NCBI GenBank assembly: GCA_023419605.1
Contig: JAEZXR010000086.1
Coordinates: 62,001-126,000 of the forward strand
Direction: 5' to 3'
Source of the DNA: Bacillota bacterium
GTDB taxonomy: Bacteria > Bacillota > Clostridia > Acetivibrionales > JAEZXR01
DNA length: 64,000 bases
Under the pieces are notes generated by a model. The model searched no databases, was not told the origin of the DNA, and worked only from the letters and a program-made list of their open reading frames with translations. The translations under genes were made by a program, and so were the position numbers. Shown piece by piece: positions 51,989-61,812 of the stretch. Within the stretch, counting starts at the first letter, position 1; each line of letters starts with the position of its first letter.

Positions 51989-53311
51989 ATGTTGAAGAAG
52001 CTAACTGCTTTACTGTTGGCGGGTGTGTGCATGTTTACGTTTGCTTTTGCAGGCTGTGGAACAAAGCCCGTTCAAAGCGATCCGGCGAAAGAGGAGGCAA
52101 AGAAGGAAACGGCAAAGCCCGCTACATTAAATTTCTGGACATTCCAGGAGCTGCATAAGGGTTTCTGGGACGATGCTGTAGCAACCTGGAATAAGGCGCA
52201 TGCAGACCAGCAAATTACACTAAAGACTGATGTATACCCTTATGATGAACTGCATAACAAGCTGCTGATCGCTTTGCAGTCAGGGACCGGAGCACCGGAT
52301 ATATCGGATATTGAACTGGGCAAGTTTGCGAACTTCCTGAAAGGGACACCGGCTTTGCAGCCTTTGAACGATATCATCGAGCCGGTGAAAGACAAACTGA
52401 TTATGGGGCGGTTCGACAACTATGCAAAGGACGGGAAGTATTATGGCGTAGATTACCATGTGGGAGCCGAAGTCATGTATTATAATAAGGAACTGCTGGA
52501 TAAAGCAGGAGTGAAGATTTCGGACATTAAAACATGGGATGATTATCTGGCGGCAGGCAAAAAGGTTCTGGCTGCAACGGGCAAACCTATGGCCACGGTG
52601 GAAACCACCGAACACTGGTCATACTACCCCCTCATCAACATGCAGGGATCGGATATCTTTAGTAAAGACGGCAAAGTCATTCTGGATAATGATGTGAATA
52701 TAAAAACTCTGAATATGATCAAGCAGGGGATGACGGATAAGATTTTCGTGGCAGCTCCCGGCGGATTCCATCACTCGGAAGAATATTGGGCGTGGATGAA
52801 TAAGGGGAATGCAGCATCCATCTGGATGCCGCTGTGGTATATGGGAAGATTTACACAGTACATGCCTGATTTGAAAGGGAAAATGGTGGTGGCGGCTATG
52901 CCTACCTTCCCGGGCGGAAAAAAATCGGCGGGAGAAGGCGGTACAGGAACAGTCATAACAAACCAGAGCAAGAACGGGGAAATCGCAAAGAAGCTGATGG
53001 CGGATGCTAAGCTTTCCAAGGAAGGGAACTTAAAACTATGGTCGATACTTGGATTTGATCCTATCCGGTCCGATGTATGGAGCGATCCTGCCATGTCCGC
53101 ACAAAACAAGTATACCGACTACTTCGGAAAAGATGTATTCTCCACGCTTCAGTCGGTTGTTGGTGATATCAGCGGTTTGAATCTCAATGAAAAATATCCC
53201 GATGCCATTACACTGCTCCAGAAAAATGTAATGTTCAAAGCCTTGAAGGAACAGAGCCAGACGCCGGAGCAGGCATTAAAAGCAACTGCCCAGGAATTGA
53301 GCAAGAAATAG
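51989..53311 (+). CDS. ABC transporter sugar-binding lipoprotein (arabinan module)
   Basis: 440 residues. Lipobox AFAGC near residue 20; family-1 extracellular solute-binding fold: LNFWTFQELHKGFWDDAVATWNKAH, SGTGAPDISDIELGKFANFLKG, GVDYHVGAEVMYYNKELLDKAG, MNKGNAASIWMPLWYMG. AAGGAGG upstream of ATG 51989. Preceded by a 334-base gap containing two TATAAT-like elements (near 51816 and 51840) but no other gene. Probably binds arabino-oligosaccharides, judging by the GH43 and AbfB genes downstream. Confidence 0.85.
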   Translation: MLKKLTALLLAGVCMFTFAFAGCGTKPVQSDPAKEEAKKETAKPATLNFWTFQELHKGFWDDAVATWNKAHADQQITLKTDVYPYDELHNKLLIALQSGTGAPDISDIELGKFANFLKGTPALQPLNDIIEPVKDKLIMGRFDNYAKDGKYYGVDYHVGAEVMYYNKELLDKAGVKISDIKTWDDYLAAGKKVLAATGKPMATVETTEHWSYYPLINMQGSDIFSKDGKVILDNDVNIKTLNMIKQGMTDKIFVAAPGGFHHSEEYWAWMNKGNAASIWMPLWYMGRFTQYMPDLKGKMVVAAMPTFPGGKKSAGEGGTGTVITNQSKNGEIAKKLMADAKLSKEGNLKLWSILGFDPIRSDVWSDPAMSAQNKYTDYFGKDVFSTLQSVVGDISGLNLNEKYPDAITLLQKNVMFKALKEQSQTPEQALKATAQELSKK

Positions 53312-53354
53312 TAAAACATAGCCGTCACATCGATAGAATACAAGTTGTTTAGAC

Positions 53355-53400
53355 GAAAATCAAAGGATTCAACAGGTTCTCCGGTTGGGTCTTTTGATTG
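53355..53400 (+). terminator. Attenuator between binding protein and permease genes
   Basis: AATCAAAGGATTCAACAGG and CCGGTTGGGTCTTTTGATT form a long imperfect stem around TTCT; only a weak T tail. It would reduce permease expression relative to the binding protein. Confidence 0.5.
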
Positions 53401-53415
53401 AAAGGAGGGACCCGG

Positions 53416-54363
53416 ATGTCCGGCAATATTCATTCATCACGGGCGAGGGAAAATAGAAAAGCTACCGGAAAGCGAAGTATCAATTCCGAGAAGATAGCAC
53501 CCTACATTTTCGTTCTGCCTTTTATCCTGTCGTTTTTATTGTTCTTTTTGTACCCGATTATTTCCACGGTCCACATGAGCTTCCAGAAGATTCAGGGGCC
53601 GACGGACATAGAATTTATCGGTCTGAAGAATTATTCCAACCTGATTAACGAGCATTTCTTCAACGCCCTTTCGGTAACCACCCGGTATACCTTCTGGACC
53701 ATACTCATCCTGGTCCCCTTGCCCATTTTGCTTGCCGTATTTTTAAACAGCGGAAGGCTCCGAGGGGGGAATTTCTTTCGGTCGGCATTCTTTATTCCAG
53801 CCCTTACCTCGGTGATTATCGCGGGACTTTTCTTCCGGCTGGCCTTTGGCGAACAGGAAACGACGCTGGTGAACGCAATGCTGAAAATCTTCGGGATACC
53901 GCCCAGAGCCTGGCTCCAGGGAAAACACACGGGAATGATTGCCATGGTGGTGCTTTGCACATGGCGATGGCTGGGGGTTAATATTATATATTTTCTTTCC
54001 GGTCTTCAATCAATTCCTACAGAGCATTATGAAGCTGCGGCTATCGATGGGGCCAATACATGGCAAAAATTCAAGAACATCACTGTGCCAGGGCTCAAGC
54101 CCGTTATCATCTATGTCGTAACTATCAGTATCTACGGCGGGTACTCCATGTTTGCCGAATCCTACACCATATTCTCCGGACCCCGGTCACCGGGAGACAT
54201 TGGATTGACCCTGGTGAACTATATTTATCAGCAGGGGTTCAATAACAATAATCTGGGTGCAGGCTCTGCTGTGGGCATTACCCTGCTGCTGATCGTGCTG
54301 TTGGTAAACCTGGTACAGTTGACCTTGACGGGATTTTTTAAAAAGGAGAGTGATTCAGCATGA
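53416..54363 (+). CDS. Sugar ABC transporter permease (MalF/UgpA type)
   Basis: 315 residues. Six membrane spans beginning APYIFVLPFILSFLLFFLYP; the EAA loop EHYEAAAIDGANTWQKFKNITVPGLKPVI contacts the ATPase. AAAGGAGGG precedes ATG 53416. Overlaps the next gene by 4 bases. Confidence 0.9.
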   Translation: MSGNIHSSRARENRKATGKRSINSEKIAPYIFVLPFILSFLLFFLYPIISTVHMSFQKIQGPTDIEFIGLKNYSNLINEHFFNALSVTTRYTFWTILILVPLPILLAVFLNSGRLRGGNFFRSAFFIPALTSVIIAGLFFRLAFGEQETTLVNAMLKIFGIPPRAWLQGKHTGMIAMVVLCTWRWLGVNIIYFLSGLQSIPTEHYEAAAIDGANTWQKFKNITVPGLKPVIIYVVTISIYGGYSMFAESYTIFSGPRSPGDIGLTLVNYIYQQGFNNNNLGAGSAVGITLLLIVLLVNLVQLTLTGFFKKESDSA

Positions 54364-55208
54364 ATTACCGGACGAAACGGCTTACACTTCCCAGAATCGC
54401 TATGATTCTCCTTCTTCTGCTATTTACCCTGTTTTGCCTGGCTCCTTTTCTCTTTTTACTGCAATCCTCTTTTAAGCCCGGGTCGGAGATGATACGGAAC
54501 GGAATCACAGTGGACCTTGACTTTACCGGGATGAACCTGAAAAACTATGGCCTTCTCACAACAGCCAGGGATGGAATCTATCTGTACTGGTACAGGAACA
54601 GCCTGGTCATTACCTTGTTGAATACGGTGCTGTCCCTTTTCTTCTCGGCCATGGTCGGGTATGGTCTGGCTGTATACAAATTTAAAGGCAGGAACCTGCT
54701 CTTCATCTTGGTGCTTATTGTTATGATGATTCCTGTGGAGATTTTGATCCTTCCCTTATATAAGCTGTCCATCGGGCTGAAGATCATGGATACTTACTGG
54801 GGCGCTATTTTACCCTTTGTGGTTTCCCCTTTCTCCGTGTTTTTCTTCCGGCAGTACGCCAGTGGGCTTCCTAAAGATTTTCTGGATGCGGGGCGGATTG
54901 ATGGATGCACGGAATATGGAATTTATTTTAGAATTATGGCACCGCTGCTGCTTCCTGCTTTTGGCGCTATGACCATTCTGACGGCCATGAGCAGCTGGAA
55001 CAGCTTTGTGTGGCCGTTGATCGTCCTGCGTTCGGACAGGATGCTGACCTTGCCCATCGGACTTCAAACCTTGATTACACCCTATGGAAACAACTACGAC
55101 CTGCTTTTGGCAGGAGCGGTTATGTCCGTCGTTCCCATTATCCTTGTGTTTTTGTTTAATCAGAAGGCCTTCATTTCCGGATTAACGGTAGGGGGGGTGA
55201 AGGGATAG
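54360..55208 (+). CDS. Sugar ABC transporter permease (MalG/UgpE type)
   Basis: 282 residues, six spans; the EAA loop reads PKDFLDAGRIDGCTEYGIYFRIMAPLLLPA; it ends SGLTVGGVKG, the usual MalG-type tail. ATGA overlap with the preceding permease. No ATPase gene is in this cluster, so a shared MsmX/UgpC-like ATPase encoded elsewhere must energise it. Confidence 0.9.
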   Translation: MNYRTKRLTLPRIAMILLLLLFTLFCLAPFLFLLQSSFKPGSEMIRNGITVDLDFTGMNLKNYGLLTTARDGIYLYWYRNSLVITLLNTVLSLFFSAMVGYGLAVYKFKGRNLLFILVLIVMMIPVEILILPLYKLSIGLKIMDTYWGAILPFVVSPFSVFFFRQYASGLPKDFLDAGRIDGCTEYGIYFRIMAPLLLPAFGAMTILTAMSSWNSFVWPLIVLRSDRMLTLPIGLQTLITPYGNNYDLLLAGAVMSVVPIILVFLFNQKAFISGLTVGGVKG

Positions 55209-55215
55209 CATCAGC

Positions 55216-56310
55216 ATGATAAAAGGAAGGAACGAAAAAGGCAATCGGGCTATTGGTGTAATAGCAGCAGTGGCAGCGGTTGCCGGTATACTGCTGGCAA
55301 GCACGGCAAGTCGATTTACGGCGGCAAACCCGGCCGGAAAGGATGGGACAATGAAAGGGAAACCTTATAAAAATCCAATTGTAGAGCAGCGGGCGGATCC
55401 CTGGGTATATAAACATACGGATGGATATTATTACTTTACTGCGTCGCTTCCCGAGTATGACCGCATAGAAATCAGAAGGGCTCGCACCATTGAAGGGCTA
55501 GGTGCTGCAGAGCCAAAAGTGGTATGGAGAAAGCACGAATATGGTGAGATGTCAAAGCACATATGGGCGCCGGAGCTTCACTATGTGGACGGTACATGGT
55601 ATATTTATTTTGCCGCAAGCAAAGCAGAAGATATCTGGGCCCTCCGGCCTTATGTACTGGAGTGCTCGGGCAGTGATCCTCTGACGGATCCATGGCTGGA
55701 AAAGGGGATGATCCGCAAGTCCAGGGAAGATCCTTTTTCCTTTACAGAATTTTCACTGGATGCCACTACCTTTGAACACAAAGGCAAAAGGTATCTGGTA
55801 TGGGCGCAAAAGGTCAATGGAGCCGGGGGCATTTCCAACCTTTATATCGCACAAATGAGCAATCCCTGGACCCTGTCAACGGTGCAAGTGATGCTTGCCA
55901 CACCGGATTACGATTGGGAACGGGAGGGCTTTTGGGTCAATGAAGGTCCCGCAGTGATCAAGAGAAACGGGAAGGTATTCATCAGCTATTCCGCCAGTGC
56001 CACGGATTCCCGTTATTGTATGGGGCTTCTTACGGCTTCCGAGGATAGCGACTTGCTGGACCCGAATTCCTGGAGCAAATCCAGTAAGCCCGTATTGAAG
56101 AGCCATGACGGAACGGGGCAGTATGGACCGGGACACAACAGCTTTACAGTGTCGGAGGATGGACAAAAGGATATTTACATTTATCACGCCCGAAATTACA
56201 AGAATATCGTCGGTGACCCTCTCTATGATCCCAACCGGCATACCAGAGCCCAAGTGCTTCATTGGAAGAGTGACGGAACACCGGACTTTGGAATCCCTGA
56301 AGCCGACTGA
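55216..56310 (+). CDS. Secreted GH43 enzyme, exo-arabinofuranosidase-like
   Basis: 364 residues. N-terminal signal/anchor (AIGVIAAVAAVAGILLAST, about 12-30). Five-bladed propeller with GH43 catalytic residues: base Asp in EQRADPWVYKHTDGYYYF, pKa Asp in EFSLDATTFEHKG, acid Glu in FWVNEGPAVIKRNGK. Layout (HIWAPELHYVDGTWYIYFAA, GPGHNSFTVSEDG) fits the subfamily of extracellular exo-1,5-alpha-L-arabinofuranosidases. Seven bases after the permease gene, so cotranscribed; supplies arabinose or oligomers to the transporter. Confidence 0.85.
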   Translation: MIKGRNEKGNRAIGVIAAVAAVAGILLASTASRFTAANPAGKDGTMKGKPYKNPIVEQRADPWVYKHTDGYYYFTASLPEYDRIEIRRARTIEGLGAAEPKVVWRKHEYGEMSKHIWAPELHYVDGTWYIYFAASKAEDIWALRPYVLECSGSDPLTDPWLEKGMIRKSREDPFSFTEFSLDATTFEHKGKRYLVWAQKVNGAGGISNLYIAQMSNPWTLSTVQVMLATPDYDWEREGFWVNEGPAVIKRNGKVFISYSASATDSRYCMGLLTASEDSDLLDPNSWSKSSKPVLKSHDGTGQYGPGHNSFTVSEDGQKDIYIYHARNYKNIVGDPLYDPNRHTRAQVLHWKSDGTPDFGIPEAD

Positions 56311-56434
56311 ATGGCAAAGAGTGAGTTGCAAAGAGAATGGGAAATTTCTTTGAAATAACGGAAAATCGATTATATAATGAATATAAGAGATAAAATTCTG
56401 TAGGGGTGCAGTAGGGTTGCAGCAGGAGTGCAAA

Positions 56435-58327
56435 ATGGGCAAATCGATCAAAACCATCGGCGGGTTTGTAAAAAGAACGGTAAAGCTAGCGTGGGTATTC
56501 AGAAATATTAAAATACAAGCCCGGCTTATTTTGATATTCCTTATTCTTTCTCTCCTACCGGTTTTGATCACAGGGATCTTCTCCTACAGGGAGTCCAGCG
56601 ATGCCATCCAATCGAAGATCAGCACCTATTCCGTACAGGTCATGAGCCAGATCGGGGAAAATATCGAGCGGGAACTGGCCCGGCTGGAGAATGACAGCGT
56701 GGAGATTGAGTTTTCCGATAAGGTGCAGGACGCCCTTTTAAACTACGACCATCTCACGGAATGGGATGTGGAAGATATACAGCTTCGGCTGAAGAATGAT
56801 TTGGCAAAGAAGTTTTCCTTTCTGCATGATGTTTCGGATGTCATCCTCTATACCCGGGACCTCAAAAGAATCAGTGCCTACGGGGACAGCAGCTTTAAAC
56901 TGAATTTCAGACAGGAGTTTCTTGAGCGCTACTTAAAGGAACTTACGGATGGGAAAGGAGTACCGGTGTGGAGCTCCATGAACCAGGATATGGAGGAAAG
57001 GCTCGTCAAGTATGCAACCAGTGCGGAACAGTTGAGCAAGAGTAACGGCATCCTCATCGGCAGGGCGGTAAAATCCCTGCGGGATGGAGATATTATCGGC
57101 TCGCTGATTATCCGTACAAATGAAAGATATTTTTCCAACATCTACAAAAACATTGACATTGGACAGGGAGCGGAGATCTTCGTGGTGGATTCCGATGGAA
57201 CTGTCGTATCCAGCAGGGATGCGAAAATTCCCGTAGCGTCGGAATACAGGGATGCCTCCTTGATCAAGAAGATTCAGGCAAACCTCGAAAGCGAGACGAA
57301 GGTGTTTACCGATTCGCTGTTCGACAAGGAGTACCTGGTGGCTTTCTCTCCCCTGCAAAAAGCCAACTGGTATGTGGTGTGTACTATTCCTTATACCTAC
57401 CTGAATCTGGAGTCCAATAAAATATGGGTGAACATCACCCTGCTCAGCATCGGCTGTTTGCTGCTGGCAGTTGTTTTATCCTATCTGTTTTCTTTGAGCA
57501 TATCCAGTCCTTTGCGAAAGCTGGTCAAGGCAATGAATGAAGTGAAAAAGGGAAATCTTTCGGTGAGCATAACGGATGACAACCGGGATGAGATCGGCGA
57601 GGTAACCCGGAACTTTAACCGGATGCTCAATGAGATCAAAATATTGATGGAGAATGTAAAAAGCAAGGAGAAACAGAAAAGAACGGCAGAGCTAAAAGCG
57701 CTTCAGGCGCAAATAAGCCCCCACTTTTTGTCCAATACGCTGAATACGGTAAAGTGGCTGGCTGGTATTCAAAAAGCCGAGAACATAGAAAATATTATCA
57801 CTTCTCTGATACAACTGCTTCAGGTCAGCATGGGAAAAGGGGGGGACTATATTACCGTCCGGGAAGAGCTGGAATACATCAAAAACTATATCAATATTCA
57901 GGAGTTCCGTTATTATAACAAATTCAAGGTCAACTTCGAGATCGAAAAAGACATTATGGAGTACAAACTGTTGAAATTCCTCTTGCAGCCGGTGGTGGAA
58001 AATTCGCTGATCCATGGGATCGAACCGATGGAAGGGCAGGGGCTGCTGGTCATTAAAGGCTTTACCTACGGTGATGCCATAAAAATTACCGTAACGGATA
58101 ATGGCGTCGGAATTCCCGAGGATAAGCTTGAAAGCATCCTGCATCAAAATAAAAATACGGATAAATCAAGGTTTAGCGGCATCGGCATCAGTAATGTTTG
58201 CGAGCGGATAAAAATGAATTTTGGGGATCCATTCGGATTGCACATCCAGAGTGTCCCCGGTCTTTATACCACTGTTGAGATTACACTTCCGGTGATCAAG
58301 GAAAGAGATGGGAGCGTTGTATGTTAA
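56435..58327 (+). CDS. YesM-type sensor histidine kinase (arabinan module)
   Basis: 630 residues from ATG 56435 (AGGAG upstream). TM1 about 28-50 (RLILIFLILSLLPVLITGIF), dCache-like extracellular sensor to about 320 (GAEIFVVDSDGTVVSS, ANWYVVCTIPYTYL), TM2 about 330-350, HAMP, kinase core with phosphoacceptor His in QAQISPHFLSNTLNTVKWL, HATPase (LQPVVENSLIHGIEP, DNGVGIP, GIGISNVCERI). The usual NPHFLYN appears as SPHFLSN. Overlaps its response regulator by 7 bases. Confidence 0.9.
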   Translation: MGKSIKTIGGFVKRTVKLAWVFRNIKIQARLILIFLILSLLPVLITGIFSYRESSDAIQSKISTYSVQVMSQIGENIERELARLENDSVEIEFSDKVQDALLNYDHLTEWDVEDIQLRLKNDLAKKFSFLHDVSDVILYTRDLKRISAYGDSSFKLNFRQEFLERYLKELTDGKGVPVWSSMNQDMEERLVKYATSAEQLSKSNGILIGRAVKSLRDGDIIGSLIIRTNERYFSNIYKNIDIGQGAEIFVVDSDGTVVSSRDAKIPVASEYRDASLIKKIQANLESETKVFTDSLFDKEYLVAFSPLQKANWYVVCTIPYTYLNLESNKIWVNITLLSIGCLLLAVVLSYLFSLSISSPLRKLVKAMNEVKKGNLSVSITDDNRDEIGEVTRNFNRMLNEIKILMENVKSKEKQKRTAELKALQAQISPHFLSNTLNTVKWLAGIQKAENIENIITSLIQLLQVSMGKGGDYITVREELEYIKNYINIQEFRYYNKFKVNFEIEKDIMEYKLLKFLLQPVVENSLIHGIEPMEGQGLLVIKGFTYGDAIKITVTDNGVGIPEDKLESILHQNKNTDKSRFSGIGISNVCERIKMNFGDPFGLHIQSVPGLYTTVEITLPVIKERDGSVVC

Positions 58328-59970
58328 AAGTACTCATTGTAGATGATGACTCTATTGCCAGAACCAATATAAAAACCATGGTGGATTGGAATAAAAGCGG
58401 ATTTGATATTTGCGGGGAGGCAGCAAACGGAGCCAATGCGATTCAACTTGTTGAGGGCAGCGGGCCGGATATCGTTATCACGGATATGAGTATGCCCATT
58501 ATGGATGGTGTTGCCTTGATTGAGTACCTGGAAAAGTATTTTCCAAGAACGAAAGTGATCGCTCTGAGCGGATATGATGACTTTGAGTATGTCCGGCAAA
58601 GCATGAAGAAGGGGGCCGTTGACTATTTGCTCAAGCACAAGTTGAATGGAGCCCTGCTCCAGAGTGTACTGGAAACCGCGGCACAGAGGATTCGCGAGGA
58701 ACGGAAAATGGTTGCGTATAATAATCTTGTAAAGGAGCAGCTGACGGAAAGCAGAGCCGTTCTTTCACAGAATTTTATCAAACAGCTGGTACAGGGCACC
58801 ATTACCGAAAAAAAGGAAATAGAGCGGCAAATCAAAAATTTGGAGCTGCGGCTGGATACCAGGAATTTGTCGGTGGTGATTTGCAAGATTGATGATTTTC
58901 ACTTCCTTCAGGAACGGTATTCTGCAAAGGAGATCCATAAACTGATTTCCTCTTTTGAAGATATTGCCGGCGAAATCCTGCGGGATGCCGGGAAAGCGCT
59001 CATAACCCATCTTTCGGAAGGAAAGTTTGTGATTATATTCTCCTATGGAAATATGAGAAGCGATCTCTATATCTATAACAGTATCATGACAGCGGTGGAC
59101 CGGATCAAGGCAAGTATCAGAAGATTTTTGAATATAACGGCTTGCTTCAGCCTCGGCGGTATCTTCAATGACATTACTGAAATCAGCAAGTATTATAATG
59201 AAACGGATGGTGCCCTGCAAGATAAATTTTTCAGAGGCAAGGACAAAGTGATCAAAGAAAATGAAAACGCCGGGAAGTGTATGGAATTTCTCAACCTGGA
59301 CATCAACGATGAAAAGAAACTGATCCATAGGTTGAAAAACCTGGACCGGACAGGGGTGCGAGAGCAGCTTGCCCATATTTTTGAAAAGCTGTCAAAGGGT
59401 TGTGCAAGCTACAAGTCCATCCGGATGATCTGTGCAGAGCTGATTAATATCATTAATAGGGTTGCCAAAGAACTGGGGATCGATGCCAAACTCATCTATT
59501 CGGATGATGAGATTCCTTATGACGAGATGAAAAAGTACGAAACCCTCACAGAGGTGAAGGATTGGATTTCCGGAGCCTATGAACGGCTCATCGGCATCAT
59601 AGCGGTGGTACGAATTCATCCAGGATACTCGGAACCTACTGCAAGAGCCATCGAATTTATTTTGCGGAACTATTTCAATAACATCTCCCTGAATGATGTT
59701 GCCGATTTTATAGGAGTAAATAGCTCCTATCTCAGCAGAGTCTTCAAAAGAGATTGCGGTATCGGTTTTGTAGAATATTTGAATCGGATCCGGGTGGAAT
59801 ATGCCAAACAAAGCATTCAGAAAGGAAATATAAAATTAAAAGAGGTGGTAAAAGAGGTGGGATTTAACAATTATACTTACTTCTTCAAAGTCTTTAAGGA
59901 TAACGAGGGCATGACACCCCAGGAGTATGAGGACATATGCAGGACTGCTGCATTTCCCCCTACACCTTGA
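58321..59970 (+). CDS. YesN-type response regulator with AraC domain (arabinan module)
   Basis: 549 residues. Receiver with D8/D9/D10, phosphoacceptor D55 (ITDMSMPIMDG); the conserved K appears in DYLLKHKLNGALL, where the usual following Pro is His. Middle region about 130-430; AraC double helix-turn-helix at about 440-540 (ISLNDVADFIGVNSSYLSRVFKRDCG, LKEVVKEVGFNNYTYFFKVFKDNEGMTPQEY). Likely activates the arabinan transporter and hydrolase genes on either side. Confidence 0.9.
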   Translation: MLKVLIVDDDSIARTNIKTMVDWNKSGFDICGEAANGANAIQLVEGSGPDIVITDMSMPIMDGVALIEYLEKYFPRTKVIALSGYDDFEYVRQSMKKGAVDYLLKHKLNGALLQSVLETAAQRIREERKMVAYNNLVKEQLTESRAVLSQNFIKQLVQGTITEKKEIERQIKNLELRLDTRNLSVVICKIDDFHFLQERYSAKEIHKLISSFEDIAGEILRDAGKALITHLSEGKFVIIFSYGNMRSDLYIYNSIMTAVDRIKASIRRFLNITACFSLGGIFNDITEISKYYNETDGALQDKFFRGKDKVIKENENAGKCMEFLNLDINDEKKLIHRLKNLDRTGVREQLAHIFEKLSKGCASYKSIRMICAELINIINRVAKELGIDAKLIYSDDEIPYDEMKKYETLTEVKDWISGAYERLIGIIAVVRIHPGYSEPTARAIEFILRNYFNNISLNDVADFIGVNSSYLSRVFKRDCGIGFVEYLNRIRVEYAKQSIQKGNIKLKEVVKEVGFNNYTYFFKVFKDNEGMTPQEYEDICRTAAFPPTP

Positions 59971-59995
59971 AGCGTTGTCTGGTTACTATAATAAA

Positions 59996-60036
59996 TCGCA
60001 AAAATGATTTTACATGGAAGAATTAGATTTTTGCGA
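59996..60036. repeat. Inverted repeat after the response regulator
   Basis: TCGCAAAAAT and ATTTTTGCGA are exact complements, 21 bases apart, between the regulator and the secreted propeller gene. Operator or weak terminator. Confidence 0.4.
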
Positions 60037-60122
60037 CAGAACGTCAAGAAAATTGAAGCGCAATGGAAAACCTTTATTGCGTTCAATATAGAGTAGAAAA
60101 ACAATAGGAAAGGGGTAAAACA

Positions 60123-61643
60123 ATGAAAAGTGTGGGTGAAAAAAGTATCAAAAAGGTATTGGCAACAATGCTGCTTCTGGCAGCGCTGCTGACGGTATTC
60201 GTCATTCCGGGCTCGGTGGGAGCCTATGGCCCGTCGACCCTGTATACGCCGGTGTCGACGGATCCGAATCCTGGCTCTTTGTACGCCCGGGCGATGCAAC
60301 TCAAGTATAGCGGTTCAAACAACGGCAAAATGTATGCCACCTTTGAGCAGTATAAAAGCGGGACTCCGGTTTTCCCCATCTATGAAAGCCTTGACAACGG
60401 CGCGACCTGGGCCCAGGTCGGCAGTGTAAAAGATATGGTGAACGGATGGGGAATGCGATATCAGCCGTTCCTGTATGAACTTCCCCAGGCCATAGGCAGT
60501 ATGCCTGCAGGAACCCTTCTGTGTGCAGGAAATTCAATTCCCAATGATCTTTCCTCGACAAAATTGGATTTGTATAAAAGCAACGACCTGGGAAGAACCT
60601 GGACTTTCGTAAGTTCCATTGCCTCCGGTGGTAGAGCGGACCCCAGCGGTGCTTATGATCCGGTTTGGGAACCCTTCCTCATGGTTGCTAATAATAAGCT
60701 GATTTGCTTCTATTCCGACGAACGGGATCCTGCCTATAGCCAAAAAATCGTTCATCAAACCTCGACGAACGGCATAACTTGGAGTTCTGTCGTAAATGAT
60801 GTTGCTTTATCCAACAGTTCTCTTCGGCCGGGGATGCCTGTCATAGCCAAAATGGCCAATGGAAGCTATATCATGACCTATGAAATCATAGGATTATCCG
60901 GTGCCCCCTGCAATTACCAGATCGCATCCAATCCGGAATCCTGGAATCCCACCAGTCAGGGGACTAATTTCGGCAGCGGGGGGTCACCCTATGTAACGGT
61001 TATGCCCAACGGCAAGGTGATTCTTGGAACCTACGGAACAAGCAACGTCTATGTAAATGCCTGGAACATGAGCGGCGGAATTGCTTCTGTCCAGACAAAA
61101 ATACCGGGCAGCTATACCCGGTGCCTGGTGGCCCTGTCCAATGGAAGGCTGTTTATTATCGGTGGAGGTGCTATCGGGGGAAGCAGCAGCAGCAATAAAG
61201 TCACCTACTGCGATATGGATGTAGGCACCAGCACAGTTACCCCCAGCCGGTTTGAGTCCTATAATAAGCCCAATTACTTCTGGAGGCATTATGATTTCTA
61301 CGGATATCTGCAAACGAATGTTACACCCATAGAAGATTCACAGTTCAGGGTAGTACCGGGTCTGGCCGACCGGAGCTGCGTATCCTTTGAATCCCTGAAT
61401 TTTCCGGGATATTACCTGCGGCACTACAATTATGCCTTGCGTGTGCAGCAGAATGATGATTCCAGCCAATTTGCTGCAGATGCAACATTCAAACAAGTAG
61501 CGGGATTGAAGGATTCTACCACATTCTCCTATCAGTCGTACAATTTGCCTACAAGGTACATACGGCATTACAATAACGAATTGCGTATAGATCCTATCAG
61601 TACTGACCTGGAGAAGCAGGATGCGACATTCTATAAAAGGTAG
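60123..61643 (+). CDS. Secreted sialidase-like propeller (GH93-like) with AbfB domain
   Basis: 506 residues. Signal peptide 1-34 (VLATMLLLAALLTVFVIPGSVGA). A six-bladed propeller with Asp-box-like turns (ESLDNGATWAQVGS, SNDLGRTWTFVSS, STNGITWSSVV), about 35-375; then an AbfB/CBM42 arabinofuranose-binding module (RFESYNKPNYFWRHYDF, FESLNFPGYYLRHYN, YQSYNLPTRYIRHYN) at about 378-506. Propeller plus AbfB in an arabinan locus suggests GH93 exo-1,5-alpha-L-arabinanase, which releases arabinobiose; the GH93 assignment is inference. Extracellular. AAAGGGG upstream. Confidence 0.8.
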   Translation: MKSVGEKSIKKVLATMLLLAALLTVFVIPGSVGAYGPSTLYTPVSTDPNPGSLYARAMQLKYSGSNNGKMYATFEQYKSGTPVFPIYESLDNGATWAQVGSVKDMVNGWGMRYQPFLYELPQAIGSMPAGTLLCAGNSIPNDLSSTKLDLYKSNDLGRTWTFVSSIASGGRADPSGAYDPVWEPFLMVANNKLICFYSDERDPAYSQKIVHQTSTNGITWSSVVNDVALSNSSLRPGMPVIAKMANGSYIMTYEIIGLSGAPCNYQIASNPESWNPTSQGTNFGSGGSPYVTVMPNGKVILGTYGTSNVYVNAWNMSGGIASVQTKIPGSYTRCLVALSNGRLFIIGGGAIGGSSSSNKVTYCDMDVGTSTVTPSRFESYNKPNYFWRHYDFYGYLQTNVTPIEDSQFRVVPGLADRSCVSFESLNFPGYYLRHYNYALRVQQNDDSSQFAADATFKQVAGLKDSTTFSYQSYNLPTRYIRHYNNELRIDPISTDLEKQDATFYKR

Positions 61644-61657
61644 CAAGATGGCATTAT

Positions 61658-61702
61658 AAAAAATGGGAAAGGGATGACAAGTTTCAGCCCCTTCCCATTT
61701 TT
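61658..61702 (+). terminator. Terminator after the AbfB-domain gene
   Basis: AAAAATGGGAAAGG and CCTTCCCATTTTT pair with one bulge around a 15-base loop; the T-run is in the descending arm. Confidence 0.8.
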
Positions 61703-61812
61703 ATGAGATAAGCCCCTTTCCTTCATGAATACCAAAGGCAAGGGGAATAACGTTACTACCCATGAAAAGTTCCATCGGTACAATAGGATTGGGGAGATGC
61801 TCCTCGTCAAAA

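Noticed and set aside
53416..55208. Missing ATPase due to frameshift in the arabinan transporter
   Set aside because: The genes are tightly packed with overlaps and no ATPase fragment is visible; shared ATPases are normal for this transporter class.
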